Shown piece after piece: positions 22,091 to 34,689 of a DNA stretch of 64,000 bases. The DNA comes from Triatoma infestans. Lineage: Eukaryota; Arthropoda; Insecta; Hemiptera; Reduviidae. Numbering within the stretch: the first letter of the stretch is position 1; every line of letters starts with the position of its first letter. A model generated the notes under the pieces. That model was not told the origin of the DNA and made no database searches. It saw nothing but the letters and a program-made list of their open reading frames with translations. The position numbers were made by a program, and so were the translations under genes. The DNA is taken from positions 1-64,000 of the forward strand of contig JAAEAF010002676.1 in assembly GCA_011037195.1 (NCBI GenBank), read 5' to 3'.

Positions 22091-22388
22091 TAGTGATTAA
22101 TAGAGACCAGACCCTCATCTAAGCAGAACATGACTGCCCCTGCTCAGGGAAAAGAGAGAAAAAGGAGGGAGGAAAAAACGTTCAATGGAATTTAGGAGCA
22201 GAACAAGGTTAAAACTTTGGCAGGGATGGGAGTGGGATGGGAGACCTAGACCTCGTCACCCGCCAACCAACCATGGACAACGAAGAGAAATTTAAGCCCC
22301 GAACACCACCTACACTTAGATGGCGGAGGAAGGGGCCACACCTCTTTTCTACCAACGTTCATTGCTCCATTAGCTTTCAAGGTGTAAT

Positions 22389-22430
22389 GACCCCGAAAAA
22401 GCTCATTGCAATATGGGCAAAACGTCGGTT
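22389..22430 (+). ncRNA. Hammerhead ribozyme motif (family D), decayed
   Basis: GACC, CCGAAAA (for CTGAAGA), GCTC…GGGC stem II, AAAA for GAAA, ACGT, C, GGTT. Stem I (GACC with GGTT, one G-U) and stem III are intact. The copy at 44263-44304 has the intact boxes. Confidence 0.4.
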
Positions 22431-22489
22431 TCTCAGCACTCAAGTGTTTTTCATGAAAATGGCCGCGGTAACCTAAAAGATCAATAATA

Positions 22490-23120
22490 ATGACAAATTT
22501 CTACAGCGTCTCAACGGGTGCTAATATCAACTGAAAACTGAAAGTACAGTTTTTATTTTTATTCACTAACCTAATGAAAGGGAAATCATCTGTAATTATT
22601 CTTGTCCTTCATATATATATTACTTCATATATATTATTTACTTATGATTATTTTAGAAAAGTTAGATATTTAATTACGTACCTAAACAGTAGTAAAAATG
22701 GCAGGACTGGAGGAAGAACAGGCTGATTTGTGGAGCAGATATGCATTCTGTCCTTTAGCCATCACCAAATCCATATTTATTTAGCTAATGATAAAGCTGG
22801 CAAATGTCACATTTCAATTAGCGAATAGCGGCTTGCTTTAAAGTTAGTACACTACATACTCCACCTGTAACAGAGATACGCATTTCATCAGCTTATTAAA
22901 TAAAAGTGTACATTAGCATCAGTATTTAAGCACTGATAGTATTTCAAACACCAAAAGTGTTAAATATCCCAACAATAAAAGACTTTAATAAATCATCTCT
23001 AAGCGATTCCTTCTCTCCGTTAAAAACTCTAGTGGGCACGAGGTTACAACAACGCCGACTATGACTCAATATTAAGTAAAGCTGTTTCAAGATTAATTTT
23101 TCCCTCATCAATGTAAAAAA
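22490..23120. other. AT-rich sequence, nothing recognised
   Basis: No shared repeat or coding segment seen. Confidence 0.4.
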
Positions 23121-23126
23121 AAAAAA

Positions 23127-23972
23127 ATCTGATGTGAAACACTCACATGACTTTCTCCTACTGCAGTTTACACAGATTTAAGTGACAAATTTCCTTCAAA
23201 CTTATAATTTGATTAAATATTTGCTTGTCTTCAATTTTATATTAACTGGAGAATCTAAACTTAATAAAATGACTTTTTTCGAAGAAACCATAAACACCCC
23301 CTACCCTAAAACCTCTTTAAATGAACTTTTGCAGAAAAAAAGTTATGGGTCTCAGTAATAAGTTTAATGAAATCCATCGATGTTATTATGGATAAAAAAT
23401 CGTAGAAAATTGAAATAACTCCAGTAATAAAAGCATATTCGGTCAACCGATTTTCTTCAAGCTCAGAATTTTGGCAATAGATTTAATGCTAATTAATATT
23501 ATTTAGATGATCGAATTGTATAAATAAATTGAAACAGCACTTTAGAAAAAAACATGACCCCGCCCATTTCCACAAAAAACACTTTAAATATATTTTTCCA
23601 GAAAAATGTTACAAATAAAAGTTGTAGCACTTTGTATGTGCAGTCATTATAACTAAGTTTAAAGAAAAATGTTTAAACCGTTTTCGAGCAAATCTCAGAA
23701 AATTGAAAAAAAAAAACGTTCAAGAAGAAGAATGGTTAACCGTTTTTTTCAAACACGGAATACTGGCAACATATTTAATTCTATTTAATATTATTTAGAT
23801 GATACAATTTATATAATTAATCGAAATAGGAAAACATAATCCTACCCTTCTCCTAAAATTTTCACTACCAAGTTTGAACTTTCTGCGATTTTTCGTTTTT
23901 GAGCTTTGCTGTTTATACAAACACACAAAATATACAATACTCCCTCTAAAAGCAATTAGTGAAAGCCAAAAT
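23127..23972 (+). mobile_element. Hairpin-tailed repeat (family A), copy 2
   Basis: Head TCTGATGTGAAACACTCACA with TTTCTCCTACTGCAG. The body has TCGTTTTTGAGCTTTGCTG. The tail, near 23935-23970, is decayed and runs straight into the head of the next copy. Confidence 0.6.
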
Positions 23973-24655
23973 CTGATGTGAACAACTTTCTCTTACTGCA
24001 CTTAATATAATTATAAAACGGACAAATTTTCATTAACTTACAAAATTTTATTCATTACCCTAACATAAACATAGAGGTAGTAAGTTGATTAGTACCCTTG
24101 GCAGGTAGAAACAGAATGTGTTTACACTGTAATCCAGTAGAGAGGGCAAAAACATGATACAAACTCAAATAATAGTTAAAATGTAATGGCCCAGATTCCA
24201 TAAAACACTCTAAAATGAATTTTTTCCGGAAAAAAGTTTTAATTAAAAGGGATAGGTTTATTATTGTACAGCCAGCATTCCAAGTTTAAAGAAAACTCGT
24301 TGTAGCTATTTTCGACAAAAATTCCCTCCAAAAAAAAACTGAAAAGCTTATTCTATAAAGTCGCACTTCAGTTAACCGATATTCATTAAACTTGGAATTT
24401 TAGCGCAATGCTTCTAACGTACCTCAATATGAGGTTACATTGAACTGAAGTGATACTTTAGAGGAAAGCTTACCGCTACTGTCCCCCCCTCCAGAATTCG
24501 CCCAAAAAATCCATTTTTCTGAAGAAAATGTTTGGTATGTATAAAGAGTATAAGATGTTTAAAGAAAATCACGAAAAACTGAAATAACCATTCACATAAA
24601 GATGCAATCTTCCGGTTGATTGATTTCATTGAAACATTCGCATCAGAAGTGGTAT
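23973..24655 (+). mobile_element. Hairpin-tailed repeat (family A), copy 3, truncated by a LINE fragment
   Basis: The head TCTGATGTGAACAACTTTCT directly follows the tail of copy 2, a head-to-tail junction. The body stops at about 24655, where a minus-strand LINE tail begins. Confidence 0.55.
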
Positions 24656-25200
24656 ATTAGATTAGATTCGAACGGGGAGGGCGAGCATTATTCCACTGCG
24701 ACCTACAATAAGAAGTCTATTATGGAGCCCCTAAAAATATAGCACATCCCTCAGCTTCGTCCTCTTAATCAGCCCTAGCAAAGCTGAGAGCGGCTCCGTC
24801 ATGAAGCTCTCTGGATTGTTTGACCACAGTTGAAGAAACCTTGACCTCCCAGGTCGGCACACTCACAAAGGATCCTCATTCTTGCCGAATCGGCATAACG
24901 CGTTATCCGCAAGTAACAAGTGGTGCATGTGCCTATTCAGCCTACAATGTGCCCTGTTAGTAGATCCACTATTAGCCTTATATCCCTTCGGCTGTGACTC
25001 AGTAGATCCCTGGTAAGTTTAGGCAAATATCTCTTGATAAAGAGTATTGCCAGCATCTGTCTTGGTGTTATCTCCCACCAATGCAGACGCTGTTCTTCTA
25101 TCCAACGCTTGATAGGTTTGTTCTCTTGGACAACCCACAGAAAGGTTCGGGGGGCCTATAAAGATATCCTTCAAAACCCTCCATCAGATGTGGTAACCGA
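24655..25200 (-). mobile_element. Non-LTR retrotransposon 3' fragment, minus strand
   Basis: In minus-strand order the frames read RWIEEQRLHWWEITPRQMLA then DLLTGHIVG, matching the layout of the 11.75-11.95 kb part of the large element (LTGHCRLNKHMHRMG there). The 3' end is AATCTAATCTAATA. It belongs to the same RNase H-bearing superfamily as 8.5-12.3 kb. Confidence 0.6.
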
Positions 25201-25307
25201 AATACAAATTTAAGTTTCCTAGGGATTTTGCGATATTGAGGGTTCACACAATCAGATCATTCGTTAGCAATATTTTTTGCGTTCTTTTTTTTTTTTTTTT
25301 TAATTTA

Positions 25308-25500
25308 AGGCGCGTCAGCATCTATGGTCATTGGCGACCGGAGGCTTCTCAGTGTACTGCTGGCCTCCGGACAGTGTTCTCTCGTTACAGCCAACACAGT
25401 GAGCTGTAGAGGCTCCTAGGAAGAAAAAATCTAAAGGCAGCATAGCTGGACTCGAACCCGGTCCTTTTGCGTGGGAGTCCAGTACGCTAATCACTAACAA
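25308..25500 (-). mobile_element. tRNA-derived SINE, family 1
   Basis: Same body as 17650-17850 (CTTCTCAGTGTACTGCTGGC, GAGCTGTAGAGGCTCCTAGG). A poly-T run precedes it, as expected for a minus-strand copy with an A-rich tail. Confidence 0.75.
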
Positions 25501-25539
25501 TAAGAGAGTGGTCTAATAAGTCCAGTGCGCTATTATTTC

Positions 25540-25620
25540 TAACAATAAGAGAAAGTAAAATTCTGGTGTGAAATAATCACCAGACTCACACGGCTTTCTC
25601 TTACTGCATTGAACGAACAC
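25540..25620 (+). repeat. Family A tail-to-head junction
   Basis: The tail AATAAGAGAAAGTAAAA passes directly to the head TTCTGGTGTGAAATAATCAC and CTTTCTCTTACTGC. The bodies on both sides are missing. Confidence 0.55.
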
Positions 25621-25874
25621 AATAGATACAAAAATATCTTTCGTGCATAAAAACAATGCAGACCTTTGAAGTTAGGTAGTAAATCCTTTTTTTGTTGGTT
25701 TTGTTTATATAATTTATATCACTGTTTACTTTGACCAATCTTTTACTCAATTTATACCCAAACGTCTTTAATTTTCATTTGCAATTATAATTTGCAACTA
25801 AAATATCCTAAAAAACAAACTGTGTTTCGCGGTATGCTTAAAACATGATTAGAAAAAAAGTAACAAACTGCCAA

Positions 25875-26112
25875 GATGGTAGCCGAAGAAATTCGTGCTG
25901 GAAGAAGAAGGAATGCTGCACAGACATACGGCACCGTTTTGGTTTATATGTTTCAAAAGTGGTGACACCCCAGCTTCAGGTCATCACTTGGAATCGATGA
26001 ATAAAGCAGGATCCGAAGCATATGCGACCACTCAAGGTTTATCTATCGTAGTAGGAACTTCAAACGCCACGGTGAGCCCACCCATCTCAGACAATTGGAT
26101 GTCTGCAATTTA
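25875..26112 (+). pseudogene. Possible psq/pogo-type transposase HTH remnant
   Basis: KMVAEEIRAGRRRNAAQTYG has the pattern of the psq helix-turn-helix (…AVRAG…AA..YG.P) at the N-terminus of pogo-like DDE transposases. The frames after it are broken and no DDE domain was found. Weak. Confidence 0.35.
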
Positions 26113-26277
26113 AAAAAGAAGATCAGATCCTAATGAATTGAACAACACTGAAACAGCTGAAACAACACAGTGTTGTTTAGGACAAAACTTCGGTTTATAA
26201 CAAACCACTGATATAATTTACATAAAGAGGAAAATCTAAACTTTAAAAAACGACTTTTTTGAGAAAACTCTCCCATA

Positions 26278-26492
26278 GTTGTTGTGGTGGTTGGTTCCGC
26301 AGGGCTATGATTGATTCCGCAGGATGGTTTGTAACACAGATACACACTAGTATGTCAAATGTATTTGCTCTGTGCAGGTCTATGTTATTACACTGTTTAA
26401 CAAAAAACCTCCTGATAATGGGCGAACGCCCGAAACCGGTCGATGACCACAAAAAGAAGCATGCTATCACGGAAAATGTCTCTGATGAAAAA
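26278..26492 (+). mobile_element. Family B repeat, one arm with hammerhead
   Basis: It begins TGGTTGGTTCCGCAGGGCTA and contains TCTATGTTATTACACTGTTT, as in the other copies. It carries the hammerhead at 26408 and ends ATCACGGAAAATGTCTCTGA. Confidence 0.65.
26408..26445 (+). ncRNA. Hammerhead ribozyme motif, one core change
   Basis: CTGATAA (for CTGATGA), stem II GGGCG-AA-CGCCC, GAAA, ACCGGT, C, GATG. The stem I 5' side (CCTC) pairs only at its two inner bases. Confidence 0.55.
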
Positions 26493-26669
26493 TCTCCCAC
26501 CTCCCCACCCACCCCACCAGAAGACAGCCTAAAAAATGAATTTTCACAGAAAAAAATGTCTAACAGAATAAGGTCTCTGAATATTCAGTGGGCGTAGTTG
26601 AGTGTTTATAATATGAATAGGTACACATTGAAAGCATTTATAGATTTTTCAAATTTAAAAATATTCGGT

Positions 26670-27260
26670 TAACCGGAAATCCAACTTTGTGGAATATATT
26701 TTTGAATTTTTTTCGAAAACGATAATAAAGATTTCCTTTAAACTTGGTATGCTAACTTCACAGATATAAACATATTACTTTTATTTGAAACAATTTTCAA
26801 AAAAAAAAATTAATCGGGAATAGTTGTGCGGAAATAGTGGTGTCAATTTCTTCAAATTTTACATATATTAGGTTTAGTGTTTTTAGAACACTCTACTGGG
26901 CCATAATAATCTTCACTTCTCTACCTGACAAGATTAGAATAGGTTGGTACTTATCCTCCACCACTTCTGTATTCATGTTAGGGCAAATACAGAATAAAAT
27001 TTGAGTTTAAAGAAAATATGTCATTTTTTAATTGTATTAATAATATTTTTAAGGAGTTAAACAAAGTTGTATGAGTTTTCAAGCCAGATTTTTTTACTTA
27101 TGCTGACAGACAGATAGACAGAGAAAAACAAACACACACAAACACCAGTGTCTAAAAATAATTTTTCTAACTCAGGGGACCCCAGAACGTGTGTGCCTGA
27201 TGAAAACTCGATATCGTAAATTTGACACGATTACCACACTTCCTCTTGATAGCAGTAAAA
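26670..27260. repeat. Family A fragments, mixed orientation
   Basis: About 26670-26830 reads as a reversed body (ATTTCCTTTAAACTTGGTAT, AACCGGAAATCC). About 27090-27260 reads as a plus-strand tail (GAAAACTCGATATCG, TTTGACACGATTACCAC). Confidence 0.5.
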
Positions 27261-27595
27261 GAATTGACAACAGTTATAAAAGTTCATTTGAATGAAATGG
27301 AGTTAGAACTGGCCGTAGAACCCCCATATATATTAATATTTACAATTAAGTATTCTTAAAATGAGATATACAATCTGCCGAGGGAAAAGGGAGAAATAAA
27401 AGGTATAAAGTTCATATATATGGCTAACTCTTAATAAACGTGGGGAGGTGGGAAGTGACAGACCGGCACTTGAACACAATCCAGTGGCGCTCTCACACAG
27501 TAAAAGTGAAAACTAAATTACCAGCACCAATCTTATATATAATTTCCAAGCAACACAATTATTATTTACATTGGTTACAAAATAAAATAAAAAAA

Positions 27596-28650
27596 CCTGG
27601 TGTGAAACACTCACACAACTTTCTCTTACTCCAGTTTTCAAAACTGTAATTAACGAACTTTAAAGTTAGTATACCAAATTTAATAAAATTCATCTGTGTT
27701 TTTATGGAGAAAATCACAAAAACTGAAAAAAAAAACTGTTCAGTAAAAACACACTTGCGGTTTACTAATTTTCTTGAAATTCGGAATTTTAGCAATCTAT
27801 TTATTTCTAATTAATTTTTTTGTCTAAATGGTAGAATTGTATAATCAACTAAGATAGCACTTTACAGGCAAAAAACATAATCCTACCCTCTCCCAAAAGC
27901 CCCCTTAAATGACTTTACCAGGAGAAATGTTTCAAATAAAAGTTGTAGCACTTTATATGTGTAGTTCACATAATTAGTTTAAAGAAATCGTAAGAGTTGG
28001 TTTAGAAAAATAGTGGAACATTGAAAAGAATAAATTTTTCAGTAAAAACGCACTTCCGGTCATTTGATTTTCTTGACGAAATTTCTACAATGACTTTCAA
28101 CACGAAATTTCAACAATATATTTCATTCTAATTAATATTATTTAGATGATTGTGTAATAAACTGAAATGGCACCTTAAATGACAACTTAACCCCACCCCC
28201 CACCACCAAAAGTGCCCTTAAATCCATTTTTCCAGAGAAATGTTTCAAATAAAAATTGTAGATCTTTGTATGTGTAGTTAATATACCAAGTTTAAAGAAA
28301 ATCGTTTGGAGCAATTTTCTAGAAAATTTTAAAAAAGTGAAAAACCATTCAGTAAAGTGGTAGTATTTCCGGTTGATAAATTTTTACACTTAACGTATTG
28401 TTGGATCCCATGGTGATACCCAAACGGAATATCAAGTTTTTTAACTTTCTGTGATTTTTCGTTTTTGAGCTATGTTGTTCACACACATACATACATACAT
28501 ACATACATACATACAAACAGACAATTTGCTAAAAACAACTTTTTTGGACTTAGGGGACCTCAAAGCGAATATTTCCGGTGAAAACTCAATACAGAAAATT
28601 TGACACAATTATAATACTTCCTCTTTACTAGAAGTAAGTGAAAGTAAAAA
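27596..28650 (+). mobile_element. Hairpin-tailed repeat (family A), copy 4, near full length
   Basis: Head CCTGGTGTGAAACACTCACA with CTTTCTCTTACTCC. The body contains CACTTCCGGT and TTCGTTTTTGAGCTATGTTG. The tail ATACTTCCTCTTTACTAGAA then AGTGAAAGTAAAAA passes into another head at 28651. A (CATA)n run lies inside at about 28486-28515. Confidence 0.6.
28486..28515. repeat. (ACAT)n microsatellite
   Basis: About seven ACATACAT units inside a family A copy, at a place where other copies carry (CA)n. Confidence 0.85.
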
Positions 28651-29130
28651 CTCTGGTGTGAAACACTTCACACGACTTTCTCTTACTGCTGTTTAATACA
28701 ATTATATACAAAAATACAACTTTTCTTTAATTTCAAATTTCACTTATTGTCCTAAAGATAAACATGAGATGGAGGATCGTACCAAGCTACCACCGAGGCG
28801 TCTTATGATTGCATTATTGAACGCGCCAATAATGAACAAACATATTTGAATATTAACGCCTCTCGGGATTCCTCAGATATACCTAAAAATCCCCCCCCCC
28901 CCCCCACAAATGTTACAAATAGAAGTGAGTTAGTTTATATTTATGCAATTTTACAGGAAGTCATTACAGTCGTTATCACGAAAACTTAAAAAAAATTCAA
29001 TAACTTATTTTGTAATACTGCACTTTCGTTTAATGCTGCTGCTAATGTATATTAATATATAGGTGGCAGAAGTTTATTGAAGTCGTATTTTAGAGTAAAC
29101 CTTAACGCTACAGTTACTCCATATTATTGC
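28651..29130 (+). mobile_element. Hairpin-tailed repeat (family A), copy 5, head part
   Basis: The head TCTGGTGTGAAACACTTCAC directly follows the tail of copy 4. A poly-C run lies at 28892-28904. The body fades by about 29130. Confidence 0.5.
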
Positions 29131-29274
29131 ATTTTGTAATTACTGAGAAAGGAAAAAATTGATAAGAACAATAAATAAGTTTATAATAATAAAATAAGAG
29201 AAAGTAAAAATTAATAATGGACTATTAATGAATAAAATTAGGACAGCCCCCCCCCCATATTATTGCACTGCTAC

Positions 29275-29480
29275 CTGAAAAATCTATTGTGCCCCCCAGA
29301 GCCTTCTCAGTGCACTACCGGCCGCCAAGCAGTGTTCTATAGCTACAGAAAACACTGCCGATCACCGGACCGTGAGTTGTAGAGGCTCCTAGAAAGAGAA
29401 AATCTATGGGCAGCTTGTTGGATTCAAACCCGGACCTCCGAGTTGCTAGTCCAGCGCGCTACCACTGAGTTAATCCCTTT
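29275..29480 (-). mobile_element. tRNA-derived SINE, family 1
   Basis: CCAGAGCCTTCTCAGTGCAC, GTGAGTTGTAGAGGCTCCTA and GGATTCAAACCCGGACC (B-box complement) mark the copy. Confidence 0.7.
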
Positions 29481-29689
29481 GTTCTCCCTTAGCTTAGGCC
29501 AATCAACTAGGGATGAGGACCCTAGTTTGTGTACTGTGCTTTTCCTTGTCTGTAAAGGGTAGAGGGTATGTAGTTTAAGTGTATTGTGTACGGTTCTGAC
29601 AAAGTGCATGGAGTACTGCGCTGTGGTAACCCGTGGGGTCGCTACTCCCCAAGTAATTGCATACAACAGATACCTCCTTACGGGCTGAA

Positions 29690-30000
29690 GTGGCACTTTA
29701 GTGGAAAGCATACGCTACTGTTTCCTATGAACACCCCAAAAAATTAATTTTTCCCAGCAATGTGATAGGTATTTATATGTGACAAAGTTTTAAGAAAATG
29801 TTGGAGACTTTTTCCAGAAAATTGCGAAAAACTGAAAAAAAAAAAAAAAATGATTCCATAAAGTTGCACTTCCGTTGATGGATTTTGCCCGGAAGCTTCC
29901 TGTCAGATGCGGTGGTGGTATATCAATTTTGAATATCCCACGATTTTTTCGTTTTGGAGACATTTTGTTTACACACACACACACACGCACACACACACCA
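29690..30000 (+). repeat. Family A body/tail fragment
   Basis: AAGTTGCACTTCCGTTGATG, ATCCCACGATTTTTTCGTTT and a (CA)n run at 29970-29998 match the second half of the repeat. The end then inverts into a minus-strand copy. Confidence 0.5.
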
Positions 30001-30004
30001 TTCG

Positions 30005-30750
30005 CCTACTATAATCCCTTACAAAGTGCCACTTCAATACAATATATTGTTATACCACCTATATCAAATGAACCAAAAGTGCAACTGTAGAGTAGGTTTT
30101 TGAGTTTTTGGTAGTTTTCTCGAAAACGATTACAACGATTTTCTTTAAACTTTAAATCCTCATTACACAAATAAAAATGTATCATCTCTATATGAAACAT
30201 TAAAATAAACAAAAAAACTGAATTTAGAGGGTTTGGGGGGGGGGGACCTTTCAGCTAGGTTTAAATTTAAACTGCCGTTATAACGTCTTGAAACAGAATG
30301 TCCACAATGTCCACCCTCTGTGTCAAAAAAATTGTTTTATTTAGAAAATAGTCTCTGTGTGCGTGTATGTGAACAGCGTAGCTCAAAAAATGTAAACAAT
30401 AGCAAAAAGTTTAAACTTAACATTCCATTTACGTATCACCATGTGATCCGACAATAAGCTGTCTGGAAATTCTTTCAGTACCACCGTACTGAAAGTTTTT
30501 TTTTTCATTTATTTCGAAAATCGCTCCAACGGTATTCTTTAAAACTTGGTATATCGACCATACATACAAAAATCTACTTTTATTTTAAACATTTCTCCTA
30601 GAAAATATGATTTATCGGCACTTTCAGTGGATGGGTGGGGTTAGGTTTGACTCTAATGTGCTATTTCCGTTCAACAATGTCCTATACAATTCTATAAACT
30701 AATAATTCTGTAACTAAAAAACTATTTAGTTTTTTGTGATTTTTATTTTC
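30005..30750 (-). repeat. Family A fragments, minus orientation
   Basis: Two partial reversed bodies: CTCGAAAACGATTACAACGA at about 30119 and TCGCTCCAACGGTATTCTTT at about 30521. A poly-G run lies at 30234-30245. Confidence 0.45.
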
Positions 30751-31458
30751 TCTTACTCCTAGTAAGGAGGAAGTATTGTAATCATGTCAAATTTTCGATA
30801 TCGAGTTTTCACCGGAAATATCCGTTTTGAGGTCCTCTAAATCAAAAAAAAGTTTATTTTAGGAAATGGTTTGTGTGTGTATACGTGTATGTGTATGTGA
30901 ACTGCATAAGTCAAAAACGAAAAATCGTAGAAATTTCAAACTTGTTATTCCCTTTGGGTATCACCATGGGATCCGATAATACGTTGTGTTCAAAATTTAT
31001 CAACCGGAAATTCTACTTTAAGAATGGTTTTTCACTTTTTTTTACAATTTTCTGGAAAATAACTCAGAAAGATTTTCTTTAAACTTGGTATATTAACTAC
31101 ACAGACAAAGATCTATAATATTTGAAACGTTTCTCCGGAAAAATGCATTTAACGGCACTTTTGGGGGAGGGGTAGGGTTATTTTTTGCCTGTAAAGTGCA
31201 ATCATAGATGATTATACAATTCTACCATCTAGGCAAAATTAATGAGAAAGAAATAGATGCCAAAATTCGAAGTTTAAAGAAAATTAGTAAACCGGAAGTG
31301 TGTAATTATGGGATAGTTTTTTTTAGTTTTTGCGTTTTTCTCCATAAAAACACCGACGAATTCTATTAAATTTGGTATACTAACTATAAAAGTTGTCAAT
31401 CACAATTTTGAAAACTGAAGTAAGAGAAAGTTGTGTGAGTGTTTCACACCAGATTTTT
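30750..31458 (-). mobile_element. Hairpin-tailed repeat (family A), minus-strand copy
   Basis: Plus-strand view: it begins with the tail hairpin CTCTTACTCCTAGTAAGGAG, then ATCGAGTTTTCACCGGAAAT, and ends AGAAAGTTGTGTGAGTGTTT CACACCAGA, the complement of the head. It shows both termini. Confidence 0.6.
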
Positions 31459-31964
31459 TCCATAATAATGTTAAACAGTATAAGAATTTTTAAGTGTGAA
31501 GGAAATTTGCCATATCGCAGTAAGAGAAATTCATGTGAGAGGTTCAAACAATATTTTTTTTTTATCATTGTTGAGAAATGTATCTTTTCATAGAGAAATA
31601 TACTATCTGTATGAAATAAAATTAGAACTTCAATTTTTTGCGCAAATTATACCAAGAGACGCAACATTATGTAATAGTTGAATTTCAGCGATTTTTAGCA
31701 AAATTAGATATTTAGTGGGATGATTTTTTTTTTTTTAAGTTAAAATTAATATGATTAAATTTTGCTGGAATTGAAATAATTTGATTAAAAAAAAAATCAA
31801 ACAAATAGAATGATGTTGAAGCATGCAGAATTGCAAGCCTTCACCTCTATTAATAGCAACACAATTAACATCCACTAACACCAAATTCCCCTCTTGTTTT
31901 CAATTTATTTGTTATGTTTTTTTTCATTAACTTAACTCGATTCGATGAGATTTTTATTAAAATA

Positions 31965-32800
31965 AAAATTCTGATGTGAAATGTGCATCCGAAATATAAA
32001 AGTCATACTTCCGGTTGCGGTTCTTCAAATTCGAAATTTTGGCCACAAATTAAATTCTTATTAATATTATATAGACAACAGATTATACTGAAATGACACT
32101 TTAGTAAAAAAAAAAAAAAAACTAACGTCAACCATCCCCAGAACACCACTAACTGAAATATTTATTCAATAAAATGGTACATCCGGTCTACCGATTTTGA
32201 ACAAAACCTTTTTGTTGCGTCACCCCGATCGAGACTAAATGAAATAGTAAGTTTCAGCTTTCTGAGATTTTCCATTTTTGAGTTATGCTAGGTCACACAC
32301 ACACAGATTGATTTGAAAAAAAATAAAAAATTGGACTCAGGGAGAACCTCAAAACTTATATTTCCGGTGAAAATGCCAATTTCGCGATACTTCCTCTTAC
32401 AGCAGAAAGAGAAAGTAAAAATCCTAGAGTGAACCACTCTGTATAAGAGAACTTTCTTTTACTACAATTTACACTCATAATTTACAAATTCTCTTGAAAC
32501 ATGGATTTTCGGAAATCCAAGTTTCAAATAAAAAGTGATAGTTGAAAATTGTTTCAAATAATAAAGTTTATATCACGTTTCTACAAATTTGGAATCCCAT
32601 CAATGCTTGAAATGTATCTTAATATTATGTAAGTAGGTGGAACCATTGATCAGTGCACATAGTGAATTCTACCAATGCTTCCAATGTATACCTACTAATA
32701 TTATGTACCCAGAAACCGCCCCTCCCAAATCAATTTTCCCTGGAAAATTTTTCAAATAAAAGTGATAGTATTTATGTGTGTAAATAGTAGGAAGTACCTA
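31965..32800 (+). repeat. Family A, two partial copies in tandem
   Basis: Head TTCTGATGTGAAATGTGCAT at 31968. Tail ATACTTCCTCTTACAGCAGA at 32391 followed by AAGAGAAAGTAAAA. The next head is at 32422 (TCCTAGAGTGAACCACTC). Confidence 0.5.
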
Positions 32801-32804
32801 CTGT

Positions 32805-33465
32805 GATCGTACCAGTGAGTTTTTACCGGAATTACATGTATTGGGGTTCCATGGAAAGAAAATGTTTTTAGCCAATGGTCTGTATGTGTGTATGTGTTAC
32901 ACAATATCTCTAAACGAAATGTCACAAGAAACTCAAACTTAGTATTCCGTTTAGGCATTACCATCGCATCAGACACAAAGATTTCGGGCAAAATCCATCA
33001 ACCAGAAGTGTAACTCTACTGAATAGATTTTTCTCAGCTTTTCCTGATTTTCTTGAAAACGCTTCCAACGATTTTCTTCAAACTTCGTATACTATCTACA
33101 CATAAATGCCTATCACTTTTATTTGTGAACCATTTTCTCAGAAAAATGTATTTTTGGTGGTTTCCGGGGGAACTGTAGCATTATCCTTTATTCCAATGTA
33201 CCACATCACTAAAATATATGGTTTTATCACCTACATAATATTAATACCATAACAAACATTGTTAGAATTCCAAATTTGAAGAAAATTGGTTAACCGGAAG
33301 TCTGATTGTACAGAATAGGTTGTTTTTTGGAATTCTTCTCGAAAACGTTTAAAACGATTTTCTTTTAACTTGGAATGCTTACTGCATAGATAGAAATGTA
33401 ACACCACTTTTATTTGAAACATTTTCCTGAAAAATTTGATTTTAGAGGGTTAGAGGGAGGTGTGT
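32805..33465 (-). repeat. Family A partial copies, minus orientation
   Basis: Reversed landmarks are TTTTACCGGAATTACATG, CTTGAAAACGCTTCCAACGA and AATTGGTTAACCGGAAGTC. Confidence 0.45.
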
Positions 33466-33479
33466 CAGTTTAAATTTAA

Positions 33480-34085
33480 ATTGCACAAGCTTTCTTGGTT
33501 TTGAAATAAACAGCTCCATTTAAGGCCGCTCAAGTATACAAGTAAATTCCCCACCAACATTATGGCCAGACCAATAAAACATTGTAACGTTGCAATTTTA
33601 ATATCAGATGGAATGTCGTTGCTTATTTTTATCAGCGAACCGGAGTAAGCGAATTCATTAACCCTTTGAAAGAAGTAGCACCTACTCCGTTTTAATACCG
33701 TGTATTTTGTCTTTTCTTCATTAAGGGTGAGCCCATTAGAAGTATGGGTCCTCCTCCACAGCTTTGAATGATCGCCCAATGATGTGATGTCATCGGCTTA
33801 GGCAAGCAGCTGGGTCGAATTATTGAATATGGTGCCACTAGTTTGGATGTATGAACCTCTTACTACGTTTTCCAGGGCTAAATTAAATAGAAGGCAAGCT
33901 AAAGCATCGCCTTGTCTCACTCCTTTATTTGCTTAATGAAACTCTTCAATTCCCGCCTATACCTGTAGTAATGAACACTGCATACCATCCATCGTAATCT
34001 TCACGAGACGTACCAGTTTTCTTGGGATGCAAAGGGATTTCATTGTTTGATTCAGCTGCTCCCTTTTAATGCTGCCATAGGTAGC
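33480..34085 (-). mobile_element. Non-LTR retrotransposon RT fragment, minus strand
   Basis: The minus strand reads RQGDALACLLFNLALENVVR (RT palm region), then ADDITSLGDHSKLWRR with the catalytic ADD preceded by a stop, then LTLNEEKTKYTVL. Stops and shifts show that it is dead. Confidence 0.65.
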
Positions 34086-34389
34086 ACTCAATTTCGAAAA
34101 TTTGACACAATTAAAATCTTTCCTCTTAAATCAGAAAGAGGCACAAAAAATTTGAATGAAAAATTACATCTCTAATGTAGGTAAATCGGACAACGAATAC
34201 AACGCCAAATCGACCTTAAGGCAGAAAGTGAAGTTAAAAATTAAAAATACTTCCACAGATAATGTCATAATGAAGTCTGAAACTTATTAGATAATAAAAA
34301 GAAGAATAAAACACAACGAGTGGAATAAAAGTACTACTTGTGGAATGGAACATTAGAAACAATAGAAATTAAGAAAGATTTCGTCCTTT

Positions 34390-34670
34390 AAATAACTTTT
34401 GCCATCAACTTGCAACGGGAACATGCTGAAGGTAAGAAATGGTCAGCACTCTGCGACCATCCCCTTCCAGACAATCTCCCTCAAAAAAGTGGCCACAGCT
34501 AATTTTTAGGTTACTGACAGGGCATGACTTCTTTTAGGCACATTTGCACCGACTAGGAGTTGCCAACTCCCAGACACATTCTTCCATAACGTAGAAATGG
34601 ATGCCGACAACCTAATTAACATCTGCTCCAAACTTGACGATGCCCGAAGCAGTTCGGGCAAAAACCAATA
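34390..34670 (+). mobile_element. Non-LTR retrotransposon C-terminal fragment
   Basis: Broken frames read FRLLTGHDFF and AHLHRLGVANS, the LTGH…HLHRIG motif of LINE C-termini. A later frame reads ICSKLDDARSSSG. Confidence 0.55.
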
Positions 34671-34689
34671 TGAGAATAAATTCATTAAA

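Noticed and set aside
23127..28650. Family A tandem copies considered as a CRISPR-like or classical satellite array
   Set aside because: Units are 0.5-1 kb, diverged, in both orientations and dispersed singly elsewhere; there are no short regular repeats with unique spacers.
34634..34675. Hammerhead-like string TTGACGA followed by a strong GCCCGAA…TTCGGGC hairpin and AAAA
   Set aside because: It lies inside the coding remnant of a LINE C-terminus (frame ICSKLDDARSSSG), lacks GAAA and a stem III palindrome, and has no stem I pairing.
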